Positions 13,101 to 24,800 of a stretch of DNA of 64,000 bases are shown here, piece after piece (within the stretch, counting starts at the first letter, position 1; every line of letters starts with the position of its first letter). A program made the translations under genes and the position numbers. Source of the DNA: Branchiostoma lanceolatum (taxonomy: Eukaryota; Chordata; Leptocardii; Amphioxiformes; Branchiostomatidae). The DNA lies in the NCBI RefSeq assembly GCF_035083965.1, contig NC_089731.1:9088501-9152500 (forward strand), in the 5' to 3' direction. The notes below the pieces were generated by a model. It had not been told where the DNA came from, made no database searches, and saw only the letters and a program-made list of their open reading frames with translations.

Positions 13101-16100
13101 GATTAAAATCAATCAGAAATCACTAGTTTTGTAACTTTAAAGCAGCCTTTTTTCTTAGTTTCTTCTGAAAAACCTGACGTTTGGATTTTACTGTTCGCAA
13201 GCGCACTGACGCACAAGTGGACGTCATCATAAAACGTAATGACGTCATCTGGTTATCAGCCACTTTTGTATGTGACCGGGCTATGCGACCTTAGAAGACG
13301 ACAAAACCAGTAGTCAAGTATTTCTTTTCACTGATAAGAATTGAAATTTCTTAAGTGAATTTATTGCAGGCTGTTGAACAATGTTTTATTGCACCCATGG
13401 TTCAAAAGTTAACAAAAGTTTATAGTGCCAAAGAGGTTCACATAACCACTAAGTCTACAGTCAGAGCACACTGAGAGGAAAAGAATTCCTGAGAGTAGGA
13501 GTGGAGAGCAGATTTACGACTCTCAACCCGCGTAATTACACCTTGATGATGCCGCGCGGCGCCATTTCGTGCTCCAGCCGCCATTTTGTGACGTCATATC
13601 CAAACGACACTGTCGGTGACCGGTCAGCCGACATTTGCCGGGAGGCGAGTACATCTGTAATGTGGTTATTGTACAGCTCAGTAAACAGTGATGGATGTGC
13701 ACTATTGAGACACAGAAAAGGGTTCTCGGTTCATGACAAATTCAGAAAGGTATTGACCTGTCAAATGACCGCTATTTTTCGTGCTTGTCGGAGCGCGAAA
13801 GTGCAAATATGGACAGGTGGCCAACATATAACTCCTCCGTAGACAGATCCGCCGATCGGATACGCCTCCCTTCAAACTAACTAAGGTACCTTTCAGTGCG
13901 TCAGACGTGCACAGTCGAATTTTTAGCAGTTTGCAAATGTTTGGCCATATATCTAAACGCGAGTTGACATTACTGTGAGCAAGGGTCGACTTTATGGGTC
14001 GACTCTAGACTGCCAAAACACTGGCAAAGTCTTTCTAATCTTAGTAGTGACTAATTACAACTCATAAAGTGTACGTTTATCCATACTACGACTGTACGCT
14101 TATGAAAAAGTTGGCTAGGGAAGCCAACATTACCTTTTCATGGTACTTTTTTTAATGGAATCTTTAAACATAAATTTCCCAACAAGTCTTCGCTAGCGCG
14201 CTATCTTCGTGTGTGTAAAATCACTTTCTAGCAGTGAATTTTCTTGTTTCTGACAAGAATGGGAAAATTTGTAGGTTTTCTGAAAGTAAAGAAGTGTCAA
14301 AACGCCTCTACAATTTACTTAACATTCTTATTTGATCTGAACACCGCGTTTCTAAATTCTCTTATGAAGTCGAAAAGACATTTTCAGACGCACGACTTCG
14401 GGGACCGTTACGGTTGATCAGGTTTCAGTTATTTTTGACCTGTACAATACCTCAGCCTTTTAGACTGTGCCCGGTATCGCTAACATCGCGATCTAAGGCT
14501 AGATAAAGCACGCAGCTGAAGGATGTGTGACTACAAGAAAAGGGAGCAATGTAGAAGTAGGCACTTTGGTTCGGGTCGTCTGACACTCACACCGTGCGTC
14601 AGGTGTGTCACGGGGTCAACGACCTCACGTTCACCTGACCGGTCACCGTGCTTAAGTCTCAATTTGCTGAAAAAAGCTTCTTTTTTTGCTTGTCTGTTGT
14701 CGTTTTTCCAATGTAGAATATCTATGCTTTGAGGATGTCGTTATCCACATAAAACTATTCATAATAGCAAATGGCTTGTCGACGAGAAACTTTGTTTCGG
14801 CTCGGTGATGTTTTACTTTTATGGCTTTGTATAGTACCCGTGACAAAGCAGCATATGTCTTCTTACTTTCCTTGTGTTGGGTATATACGTGTAATATATG
14901 CTACTGTAACTGCTAAAGAGAGGTTACAATTAAAATAAGTTTTTATCGTCCCATTTATATACTTTTTATCATCGTCGTCTGATTGCAGAATAAAAGCAAA
15001 AGAACAAAGAAACCAAGAATGGTTCCCATTAGTAAGATCAAATGATTAACTCCGGGTTATCATACTGATATGAACTATTCTTTGGCATTCCTTTTTATTT
15101 TCACAAAAACAAAACTTAAATCATCTCCATGTCGATCTATGCAAGAATCTTTTTTTTTCAACTTGAAAAAAAAAACATTTGAAATCTCGTCATCGTTATA
15201 AAAAATGTGTATGTAAATTTTTACAAAGTTGCAAGTGGTCTATAATGGACATGTAAGGTTAGACTAAGTGAGAAAAAGCTGTCCGCGCTTGCAATATTGG
15301 TGTAAGTTGTAAAGCGTTAGGGCAAACCAAGGGGGAGTGTCATGTACAGTAGTGGGGCAATATGCTATGCAAGAACTATTTTCACTGTGTGTGCGTTTCT
15401 TTTTTTGCCATTTTAGAACACATCCACCCTTCAACGCTCCTCCTCCCTTCCCAAATAGTCACAAATCCTCAATAGTTGTGGTCCAAGGTCAATACATACC
15501 AAAGCACAAAGAACATGCTTAAAAAATCTTTCAAGCACATGCCGCTCTCAAAATCATTTTACCATCTATTGATAAAGTTTTTCAATATTTTACAGTTTGT
15601 ATGACAACCCATTACCTTAGAAATCAAGACCTGGCCATTGGTTTGTCTTTTAGCTCACGCGAGTGTCAAATAACACAATATTTGAGGAACCACTGTTCAA
15701 CCGTAACGGAATTGAAGACTTAATACGCACGTTCCTAAATAAACTGACCGGCGGGAGTTCTTAGCATCTGACAAGCGCTTTGGTACACAACGTCAGGGTA
15801 GGAAAATATAGACTGCGATCCAGGCTGAAATGTGTATAGATTTACTAAAGAGTGCGACAAATCAAATCTACCTGACATGACTAAAGGTAAACACGATAAG
15901 CAATGGCATGTGGATCTACCAATTTGAATGAAAGCGCCAAGTCATTTCCCTTGTAGTTGGTAGTTTCTGCATAAAGTTATGTACGGGTGCAATATGGTAT
16001 CTGATGTACTAGTTCGAAAATTTCTCAATGCGTTTGGCTATTTTTGTTTGTAGCACGACGCGTTTTCTTTCTTAATACTTCTCTTTTAACAGGCATGTAC

Positions 16101-17214
16101 TGCCTGGCCTGGCAAAATGGCCTTTATTATACATTTTTGTTCGAAACTGTGCAAGACTCTTATTAATTATCCGTTTGGTTCCAAAGGGATGATCTTAAGA
16201 CCTTTACTACCACCATACAATTCCCCAATGCATAATTACAAACTTAACGCTGGTGACCAGAACTTAGCTGAATCAGGAAGAAGACTTATTCAGAACCCGT
16301 TAATTATACCATTTTGTTTTATGGTGTTTTGCTACTTTTTCAAAGAAAAGACTTTATGGATTTCTGCCCGTAATAGTCACAAAGTATAAACATCGTAAAG
16401 GAATAATACTAGGGCCGGAAAATTTGCGTAAAACAGGAAAGTGAAACGATGTGGCAGAATAGTTAAAATCTTTTTTGTTTGTTTCTGATCGCGAAGGTGC
16501 TAACATGTAAAGTTTGCCAACATGCAATGTGCTCGAATCGTGTGTAGCAGGAAAGGTGAAGGCATGTAAAGGTTTGAAACATAAGCCCTTGCGCCAGACA
16601 AACTCCAAACATAAATAAATACGATACTGGCCCAGATTTATAACTATGGCCACCGGGAGGTGTGTACGTGTTGAGTTACACCAAGCCCATGGTCTGCAGT
16701 CTAGATCTCGCCAATAAATTTACTATTGGCAAAAGACAACGAAACCTTTCAATGAAGTTTCAAAACTTCATGCAACACAGGTATATATATCTAACAATGA
16801 GCATTTGTACCCGAAAATAATGTACAAAAATGTAATCTTCTCATTCACAGTAGGTATAGCCCGATAAAATGACACCTTTTGAACAATATCCATGTTCTAA
16901 TTCTAACTGACATTTTTTCAGTCGTCATTTCAATCTCTTTAAATTCGGAATCCAAATGTCAACTTGGTACAGGCTACTTAACTTCACTGCCACTGACCTA
17001 AATCTGAACAAACTGTAACTTACAATACAATGTTGCAAATGATGCCTGAAACACGTATACAACTACTCAGCCTCTAAGTACACGACCGTAAGACTGACCC
17101 GGCAAAGCCTTCATGATACCCTGGTACTCACAACATGTAGTTCGCCAGCCTGTAGCCGGCCGAGTCTGGCCGGGGCCAACTCTTGGGTCTCCCCGCGTGT
17201 TCTTTGGTCAGCAT
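4153..17214 (-). CDS. ABC transporter, subfamily G half-transporter (14 exons, first exon variant 1A)
   Basis: Minus-strand exons: 17132-17214 (1A), 12140-12357, 11574-11752, 11051-11156, 10646-10746, 10116-10277, 9820-9913, 9588-9651, 8770-8930, 8187-8419, 7783-7840, 7117-7331, 4963-5171, 4153-4363 (stop TAA). Their lengths sum to 2,094 nt, i.e. 697 aa, with every junction in phase. The nucleotide-binding domain comes first: Walker A GPSGAGKTT near residue 97 (split by an intron), signature LSGGEKKR near 205, Walker B ALILLDEP near 223-231, and H-loop TTIHQPS with His near 263. Six-helix permease follows from about residue 430, ending in ILRFIYKPR. This NBD-TMD order and size define an ABCG half-transporter, which acts as a dimer to export lipids, pigments or metabolites. 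The sequence looks closer to the broad ABCG group with plant-like members than to ABCG1/4, ABCG2 or ABCG5/8, so I give no symbol. Substrate unknown. Confidence 0.93.
4405..4503. repeat. Stem-loop element in the last ABCG intron
   Basis: Two perfect 21-bp inverted arms (4405-4425 and 4483-4503, core TTGCCAACACAAAAA / TTTTTGTGTTGGCAA) enclose a 57-bp loop. A weaker nested pair, AGTGGA / TCCACT, lies inside. This looks like a small fold-back element. No clear target-site duplication was found. Confidence 0.7.
5367..5446 (+). repeat. Dispersed repeat, copy 1 (CTCTCCTTGGTGCTGAA family)
   Basis: About 80 bp resembling 9053-9134. Both run from TTTGTACG through CCTCTCCTTGGTGCTGAA and GCATTCATCTG to CCTTGCAGA. 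Both copies lie in introns of the ABCG gene. Nature unknown; probably the core of an interspersed element. Confidence 0.6.
5664..7007. mobile_element. Interspersed element with internal degenerate tandem units
   Basis: The ends are short inverted repeats, TTATCTTCGCC at 5664-5674 and its complement at 6997-7007 (followed by the palindrome around CCGAGTACAAGTACTCGG). Between about 6480 and 6960 are three or four degenerate units of ~150 bp. Each contains CTGCAGTAC, CGAACTTGACCTTCC and ATCATNAAGATCCATCAAC-like words. A single related unit occurs at 53105-53290. No transposase or RT is visible, so this is probably a non-autonomous element. Boundaries are tentative. Confidence 0.5.
7436..7778 (+). 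mobile_element. tRNA-derived SINE
   Basis: The head has an RNA polymerase III A-box-like TAGTCCAGTGGTTAG (7458-7472) and a canonical B box GGTTCGATCCC (7502-7512). A non-tRNA body of ~230 bp follows, then an A-rich tail (GAAGAAGAAGAAAAAAG, about 7751-7778). It lies just before ABCG exon 7783-7840, in an intron. It is not a functional tRNA gene, since the cloverleaf is incomplete and an unrelated body follows. Confidence 0.8.
9053..9134 (+). repeat. Dispersed repeat, copy 2 (CTCTCCTTGGTGCTGAA family)
   Basis: Diverged second copy of the repeat at 5367-5446, in the same orientation, in the intron between the ABCG exons at 8770-8930 and 9588-9651. Confidence 0.6.
12358..17131 (-). other. Long first intron of the ABCG gene (from exon 1A)
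   Basis: 4.8 kb with no recognisable exon. It holds a GC-richer patch at about 13,200-13,900 with CRE and YY1-like motifs (separate entry). Short open frames show no family resemblance and are taken as chance. Confidence 0.6.
13240..13596. promoter_or_regulatory. CRE / YY1-type motif cluster
   Basis: Two perfect palindromic CRE/ATF sites TGACGTCA (13240-13247 and 13589-13596). The second abuts GCCGCCATTTTG, the YY1-type core found in many metazoan promoters, and another GGCGCCATTT lies just upstream. The patch is more GC-rich than its surroundings. It could be an internal promoter or enhancer of the ABCG gene. Activity is inference only. Confidence 0.35.
17132..17214 (-). CDS. ABCG alternative first coding exon 1A
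   Basis: 83 nt from ATG (17212-17214, G at -3) to a GTGAGT donor at 17131. It encodes 27 codons plus TT, beginning [16 protein letters not shown] and ending GYRLANYM. The two trailing bases complete a Leu codon (TT|A) with the first base of the exon at 12140-12357. Its peptide matches exon 1B (21258-21340) at RPKSWPRP-x-S-x-GYRLA, which shows that the frame is real. Downstream in the transcript lies a 4.8-kb intron. Confidence 0.82.
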
Positions 17215-17934
17215 CGCTTCTTGTTCTGGTGCGAAATGGAGCGAGAAGTTTCCGACAGGGGAGTTTTACAGCGTGACCGTCTCTTAAGGTTTGTTTACTC
17301 TCCTCCCATCCGGCGTAATGCGTCCTTCTGATTGGTTAACGCGGTTTATGGTTAGGGTGTTGCAACCTTGTGGTAAATCAATTAACTAACTTCAAGTGCT
17401 GCTGGTAAAACAGGGAAATTAGGGTATATTCACGTTTGAAGGGTGTGGGTCAAGGACTGGGTCGAAGACTTAGAAAGAAACAGAGAGAATGTCGCTATTT
17501 TTATGAAGCTGATGCAGACAAATCGACACATTTGATGCAAAACGTCCATGGCAAAACAAGCTAATTTTGTTGCCGTTTAGTCTATCGAGTCTCAAATCAA
17601 ATCTGTGAGGTCGGCATTGTATACCATGCATAAAATCTCGTTTGTGTTGTTTTCAGTCCTTAGTGGGTAACGTGTCGATGCCGACATGTAGGACAACTCC
17701 ACATTGATACACGATACTGCTAAGGATAACGCCTTTGTATGGCAGGTTCTCATGCGGATCTGCAAAACAAACATCATGCTACATGCACCCAGTGCGACTT
17801 AATGCAGGTCTCCATGCCACGAGTATCATCGCAAATTGCCGAGAACCTCAGACGTCAATGATTGTATATTTACGACTGGAGAATTTTCTTTTATCACATA
17901 TAATTTTTTTTCCATTTGAACAATTTGATTTGCT

Positions 17935-18778
17935 AATGATGACTTGGATTGGTGTCAACATCAGTGGGAGGACCATTAACAACTTAAGGTTCGCAGATGA
18001 CATCGGCCTGATTGCGACCTCACCGGAAAGACTTCAGGAGCTGCTGGATCTTGTAAATACTGTATCCATGGAGTATAGTCTAGAGATCAGCACCAAGAAG
18101 ACCAAGGTCATGGCAACAACAAAACAACCCACAGTACTGAAGATCTACTGCCAGGGGGTCCTGCTGGAGCAGGTACCAATCTTTAAGTATCTGGGCGCCA
18201 TTATTGATGAGACAGCTGGAAGCAGTCGTGAGATCAGTGCACGCCTGGGAGCAGCGCGGACCGCCCTTAGTTCCCTGGAGACCATCTGGAAGGACAGGGC
18301 ACTGCAGATCTCTACCAAGCTGAGGGTGCTGAAAGCCCTGGTCTGGCCCGTGGTGACATATGGCTGCGAAGCATGGACACTTCATGCTAAGGACACTCAG
18401 AAGATCCAAGCCTTTGAGATGAAGTGTTACAGGAAGCTACTAAGGGTCAGCTGGACAGAACATCGTACAAACAACTCAGTGCTAGAAGAGCTGGGGATTC
18501 AAAGGACACTACTGAACATGGTAAAGAGAAGGAAGCTGCAGTACTTTGGCCACGTCACTCGAGCGCAGAACATCTCAACCCACATCCTGCAAGGGAAGAT
18601 CTGCGGCACCAGAAGCAGAGGGAGGCCACGCAGGAGATGGGGAGATGACATAAAGGAGTGGACAGGACGGTCACTTGCAGAATGTACCCAGAGGGCGAAG
18701 GACAGGGAAGGATGGAGGAAGCTTGTGCTGAAGGCGACCATGGTCCCCGACCCTCAAGATGAGGATGGGACTAGGTGA
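17935..18778 (+). mobile_element. 5'-truncated LINE (non-LTR retrotransposon) reverse-transcriptase fragment
   Basis: An open frame in the + strand (open from 17735; similarity from about 17935) carries the reverse-transcriptase active-site segment LRFADDIGLIATS, KTKVM, the thumb-like FKYLGAIIDE, and the C-terminal motifs YGCEAWTL, FEMKCYRKLLRVSW and GRPRRRW. These are typical of the RT/C-terminal region of metazoan non-LTR elements. The endonuclease and the N-terminal RT are missing. The stop TGA is followed immediately by a GGTGAA-type tandem tail (about 18770-18795), a usual LINE 3' end. The retained frame of ~280 codons has no internal stop, so the insertion may be young. It lies between the two ABCG first exons, on the opposite strand. 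Clade not resolved. Confidence 0.88.
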
Positions 18779-18795
18779 AGGTGAAGGTGAATGAT

Positions 18796-21257
18796 GACTG
18801 AATGATCGCACTGTTAAGTCACAAACTGTTTTGTTTTGTTTATAGATTATCAACTGCTACCTAGGCCTATTTTACTACCCGCTTGTGTTAGTGCTTGTGC
18901 TAACGTTAGTGAAATGCAATGAAATATTCTAGATATATTCAGCGTCGCGGTTATCAGATTTATTTGTACAAATGTTATAACTACTTGTATCTGGCCCTGA
19001 TCTCCGATAGGTGTTCGAAGTAGGCACTAACTCCCTCTAGTGAAGTAAAGCTGTGTTTAGGCACCGATGTTTATATTGTGTGAATGTTTGAAATTCACAT
19101 CAACCGACCTCTAGGTTAATCACTGAGGAGGTGGGATTGAACCTCCTTGGTGTAAGTAAGGATTTCATAAGTGTTGGGTCTTACTAACTAGTATTCAGAA
19201 CAAGAGATGTGAATGTGAAAGAGCCAAACGGTAGAGTTGTACTATTAGAAAAGAGCACGTAATAAGCAAAAAAACACAGATTTGCTACGAAGCCTGCTAT
19301 GCAGATTAATGTAAACCAAGGTGTAAATCTTTGTTGATCCAAATGGGGATGAGCCCTATACGGTACATTGTCTCATCATGGTCTGTTTACGTTGCCTGGT
19401 ATGTTGAGGGAGGGAAATGAAAGAAATTGGGGCCAACTACTCGCCCCCGACCGCAACCTCCACTTGGAGAATATTCATTGCCCCCTCCCGCTTCATGCAT
19501 GGTAAGAAGTATAGTGCACGCTATTTCATCGTTAACCTTGTCGGCGACATCGTCAGAATAAAGTCTAAACTTACTCAAACAGGGCTTTGTAATGCCATCT
19601 GGTGTTGAAGTTCACGTTGAACGAATTCCGCTAGGAGGCATTACTACCTGCAAGCTTCGCATTGGGGTTATGATTTTACCAAAATGTCACGGCATATTAG
19701 TACATTGTAACTTAAGTAAAGTTCATCATATAGATGATTTCATGATTGTCAAAAGATGCAGACCTCTCATATTTCTCAACAGACACACAAAAGAATATAA
19801 ATGTTTTCTCTACTCTAATATTTCCCTTCATCTATACAAATATGATACGTATAATCCTGCTACTGTCCTCACCACAATATGAGATAAAGTAGTCATTGTT
19901 CGCTTTATTCCCGGGGGGGAATGACAACAACAGCGCTTGAATAGCTCCTCCTACTTGCGTGCTTCTACATGAAGATGTATTGTGGTATTTATGCCTCAAG
20001 GTACGTTTGTCCGGTCGCGACCGTTTGTCAACCCTTAACAAACCGTCCGGAACAACGAATCGCTGACACAACTCTTGTGTCCCTTACATGCCGTGCCATT
20101 GTATGTTTAGATGCTCACGACCTACAGCAAAACACGTTGTTTTCCTTTACCATGTTATTTTGTTTTTGTTGTGGGAAGGTCCTAGTCTATGCAAGACCGC
20201 GCTCGGTCCAGGACAGAATGACACATCTTAACATAAATCACCAAACACTGCTGACATGCGACACGTCAAGTCGACTAGAAACTAGGAATCGTAAATCTCT
20301 GACAATTGTTAAAGTTCAATGTTCCCAATAGTTACATTGTCAGAGTCAAGGAAACTACAGAATATAATCACCCCCCTCCCCACTTAAGCGACATCACGAA
20401 ACTATAAATTCGGTACATTCAGTGATAATTTGAAATATTTCCGAATTAGATTCCCACATTCAAAGCAGCCAGTGATGTGAGTGATTTTATGGTAATGCGA
20501 CCAGTGCTGCATGTTGTCATCTAATGCACCAAGGAGGTTTTGTATATAAAACCTCCTTGAATGCACACAGGGCACGCACAAGTTGAAAACTAACACCTGG
20601 AAAGTCTCAACAGCCCAACATTTGACGAGACCGCATTACAAGTAGTCACCCATACAAAGCTTAGATGCATGCAGGCCATTTTACTGTGTTGTGTAACTTG
20701 ATCGTGCAGCTTGACAAATGGCGAGAGACAAAGATCTATCAACATCAGGTCCACTCGTGAACAGATGACCGTGACCGTCAGTAAACAGTAAACTGTGTAC
20801 AGACAGACTAACATGAATAGGAACGAGAGTAAATTCTGATGCAAGACTTTGGTGACACAAAGGAGGTACATGTCAAGTCTTAGTCCAGTGTCGCAGCTAT
20901 CGTGGCTTTGTGGCAAACATACAATCTACGCCTGTCTATGGTAGCTAAAATAACGTGGGCATTTGGTGAAAAATATAGACTATAGTTACAGTTTCCTACG
21001 ACACTTTAATAAACAATCGTGTTTCGAGTGACTTCGAATGGAACGACTAAATCTGACTGTTGATTCTGAGGGACTACAACTACGTGTGATCTTCTTCCTG
21101 AATCACAAACAGCAACGCTGCATGGCTTTTGTAGGTTTAGCCAAGGGACCTATAATGTATATTTGGGTCAACATACTGATCGTAAGCTGGGCTTGATTTG
21201 TGAAAGACACCTACTCTAGTCTACGCCAGTGTATTGTAACAGACCCGTCATACTCAC
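18796..21257. other. Intronic or upstream DNA between LINE fragment and ABCG exon 1B
   Basis: No coding exon recognised on either strand. It contains one small palindromic element (20530-20559, listed separately) and otherwise AT-rich unique-looking DNA. If exon 1B splices to the ABCG body, all of this is intron. For transcripts starting at exon 1A it is upstream flank. Confidence 0.5.
20530..20559. repeat. Short palindrome of the AAGGAGGTTT type
   Basis: Perfect 12-bp arms CAAGGAGGTTTT / AAAACCTCCTTG around a 6-nt centre GTATAT. The hexamer ATGCAC occurs on both sides (20525-20530 region and from 20561), which could be a target-site duplication. A larger relative lies at 43717-43785. Confidence 0.55.
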
Positions 21258-21340
21258 AACAAGTTGCTGGCTAGCCGGTACCCAGTCGAGGACGGCCTCG
21301 GCCAGCTTTTAGGTCTATCTTTGCTCTCTTCTGTCGACAT
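21258..21340 (-). CDS. ABCG alternative first coding exon 1B
   Basis: 83 nt from ATG (21338-21340, A at -3) to a GTGAGT donor at 21257, phase 2, exactly as in exon 1A. The peptide begins [16 protein letters not shown] and ends GYRLASNL. If spliced to 12140-12357 it gives the same 697-aa protein with a different N-terminus. The exon sits 537 bp from the start codon of the divergent Tie-like gene, so it probably has its own promoter in that gap. Splicing to the ABCG body is inferred from phase and from homology to exon 1A. Confidence 0.78.
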
Positions 21341-21876
21341 GTTTACCCCCTCATTTGGCTAACTATGCAGCAGTTCGGATTTCAACACACCGTGGGAGAA
21401 CACTTCCCCTCGGGGCTTATTTTCATTTTACACACCAGTTCGACCTGTTGACTGCAGATCGCTCGTCACTGACAACTCGCTACCGATTGGCTGGTACTAT
21501 GAGCACCGTTTTCTCTTTTGATTTTAAGGGCCATAGATAGTGTTTGTGTAAAGAGATGTTCTTGAAAATGCTACACTGTTTCAATATGATTGCAATACCG
21601 CGTGGGGGAAAAGAAATCATAGGTAACGTCACGTTTTTACTTCAATCGCTAGATGACGCTCTTATACAGTCACAATTTACTGACCCAAATCGGTCCTCTA
21701 CACAGCAATAAGTGGGACTTTTGATGAATAGAATACGCACTGTTTTTGTCTGAAGGACGTAGAGCATGAGATGTAGAGTGCCTCTCTAGCTCTCTTACCA
21801 CACGTAGTTACAACACTGTATCCGTGAAAGTTCAACTCCAATAGACGCCGGATGGACGCAACTAACAAAATGAACG
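21341..21876. promoter_or_regulatory. Divergent intergenic gap between ABCG exon 1B (-) and the Tie-like gene (+)
   Basis: Only 536 bp separate two start codons pointing away from each other, so promoter elements for both genes are expected here. I see no clear TATA box at a fixed distance from either start. A bidirectional promoter is inferred from layout only. Confidence 0.4.
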
Positions 21877-24800
21877 ATGGTGCAGGTTCTTCTGTGGATA
21901 TCTTTATTTTGGCTCTTCAGAATAGGTAAGTCTGATAAGCATCGTTTGCAAATGTTCAACCATCCTGGATTTTTTGATGAATTTTATTTTCGTCTAGATG
22001 TTTAACGTTTTTGTTTGGCAATGATAATGTCCCCTCACATCTATTTCTTGATCGCCATTGTTCTCCTTCCTTGAATTCTAACAATGAAGAAGAAAATGTC
22101 TTACTTTACAAATGCCTTTGAGGTATACAAAAATAATTGCCGAGTAAGTAACATGTACTAGTCACAAAGAGTAAGGCAGGCAGGCTCTTATATTTCTTGT
22201 TGTATATCAGGTACTTTTTTATTTTTCTTATTGTTTATTTCGGGCTCAACGGCCCATTTTGACAGACAGACACATATACATCAACGATACATCTAAACGG
22301 AGAGGATTTTTCTAAGAGATACGACAAAAAAGTTACAAGAACTGTGTGCGTCTTTTTGTGATCTGCTAATTTACAAATACGATCCTTTCTTTGTACGTAA
22401 TACTTTCTGTAATTCTTTCAGTCAATGATTGTCATCTTTCTACAATCCCCAAATAGTGAAAGACAAGCCGGGTCAAGATATCTTTCCTTTTATTTCGTTC
22501 AGAAACTATAGAAGCTGTTCCGGATGTTACGTTGGTCACTGAGTACCAGTTTGTGCCGTCCGCATCTACCGGTCAAAACACATCTCTAAAATGTGTGGTC
22601 GGAGGAGACTTCAGTGGGGTGGAGTTCAGTGCCGAGCGGAACCGGCGCCTCCCAGCGGCTCGTAGCAGTGTAGCAGCCATCGATGACGAGTCATGGCCAG
22701 GGCGCATGGTGACGTTCTTTCCGGAAGGTATTGCCTGTGTCACTCTTATCATGCCTCTGGTGTTCTCTTAATAGCTATAGACAATAACGTTTACAGATAA
22801 TGTTAGTCAAATATGCTATGGATGAACAATGTAGGAACAGTACTATGTTTTTTTTCCACGGGCTTATTGGTCCTTATTGTTCTTTATGATAACTTTTATG
22901 TATTTATGCTAAACTTTTAGGTGGCCTGGACAGGGTAGGAGTCTTCTCAAGTACAGTGACCTTCCCAGATGACCAGAAGGTCAAAGTCACAACCGTTGGA
23001 ATCTCAGCTGACGGTGAGTTGTCTCTTTAGCGGAAATCTGATTTTAGAGGTCGCACACTTGATCGATAAAGCGATAAAGGTGTAAGCAGTTTGTAATATT
23101 CTGTGCTTGTTTGTGCACAAACTTATATTTGACGACTCTATTAGAAATTCAAACCTACTGTTTGTCATTATCAGTGCTTTTAATTTAGGATTGCTTCGTG
23201 GTCTTGGTATGGATGGTTATATTTTTAAATGGCCCTGCTTGTAATCAGAGAAAGTGATTTTGATGTTATCGCTTTTTTCGAATATAGCCAACATCTACCC
23301 GAAGTACTTCACTGTAACAGCGAACAAGGGAGATTCCGTCACACTGTACACACAAGCGGTGGAGCAAACACAACAGGTTAGGACTGTTCTTTGTCTTCTC
23401 TATTGTTGGCATTTTCCCACGACTCTGACAATGTACGTGTTCTCTGCATATAGAGTGGTTTTACGTACCCCAGTGATATGTACATCTACTGAAACACGTA
23501 TACTGGCGTTCGGTTTGCCCATATGCACATATCTGCTGTTAAGACAATAATACGATCACATACTAAGTATTCATTATCCTAATCCCCTTGATACTTAGTT
23601 GTTCCAATAAAAATATCATCTGCCTTTTTCTCAAGATCAGTACTCAGGATGTCATATCTACATGTATAAAGCTGCTTTGTGTGTCTTCTCCGTTAGACTG
23701 ATGTCCGGTGGCGGAGAAACGGTTTCCCGTTGTTCGGCCCGACCCAGTTCACCCTGGAGCTGACGTCCCTGGACCCACGCTTCCAGCCCGGGGTGTACGA
23801 GTGCTACTACCTTAGCGACTACAGCCAGAAACGCCACGCCATTTCTTTGCTTATCGTCAGAGGTCAGAATGACAAAGATTTTGTAGCCTCTACCAGAACC
23901 AATGGATGGCTAAAAAATAGAAGAAATTGGTTAGAGTGAATAGTATCTAAGGGAGTCGGCTACGGAGAGAGCGTCCAATATGCCAGAGGCCGCAAACTGT
24001 AACTTTTATAGCGGACTAACTTCTCTGGCATGGTATCCGTCTGTTTGGCCAATTTCTACGATTTTTCCAGCGACCTGTGGAGACTGGTAGAGGCTAAAGA
24101 TTTTGTGCATGTAATGTAGTTTGAAAACCATCAGAAAATTTGAGAGCTTGAAAACGTTGCTATTCGGCATTTTAACATCTGCTTGGAGTCCTCGTGACTG
24201 ACCGATGTCTGGATGTTGTTGCTGTCTAGCCTGTCCTGAGGGGCAGTGGGGAGGGGAGTGTGACCTGCCGTGTCCAGTCTGTCTGAACGGCGGGCAGTGT
24301 CAGGTGGAGACCGGGGAGTGTGTGTGCGCCCCTGGCTTCATGGGACCCACCTGTCGGACACGTATGTAGAACTATGCCTGTTCCATTGTGTCATCTATAA
24401 AGCATATTATTTCGGTATTCATTAGAGTTTTACGTTTATCATTGATAAAAGTATGCCAATAGTGTTCTTTCGCGTTGGAATTACACATAGATGTATCATG
24501 TAGAATAGAGTAATGTTATAATCTTTTTGCTTTATCCTATTTCTTTTCTAGTTTCATCCAATTGTCACTTGGTATCTTTCATTTGTATCTTAATTGGCTG
24601 GGTCTGTCTTTTGATTCTTGTAGGCAAGATGCTTAATCTGACTCGGACACCCCCAATGATGAGCTTGAACAAAAGTATCCCCACCCCATCACCTTTGTTT
24701 ATGCTCTTTAGCTTACTTTATAGACGCCACCTTTCGTATTCATTTCATGTTCTTTTGATACATGTTTGCAAATGTGTCACAAACAGCTTGTGGAGGCAAC

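Noticed and set aside
13501-13842. 113-aa + strand open frame
   Set aside because: No family resemblance, and composition follows the local GC-rich patch; better explained as regulatory DNA.
14570-14650. Possible third ABCG first exon (GTGTGAGTGTC donor-like sequence)
   Set aside because: No open frame matching the RPKSWPRP peptide leads into it, and it contains an in-frame stop.
17735-17934. N-terminal extension of the LINE open frame
   Set aside because: The residues before about 17935 show no RT similarity and read through ordinary intron DNA; chance extension past the 5' truncation point.
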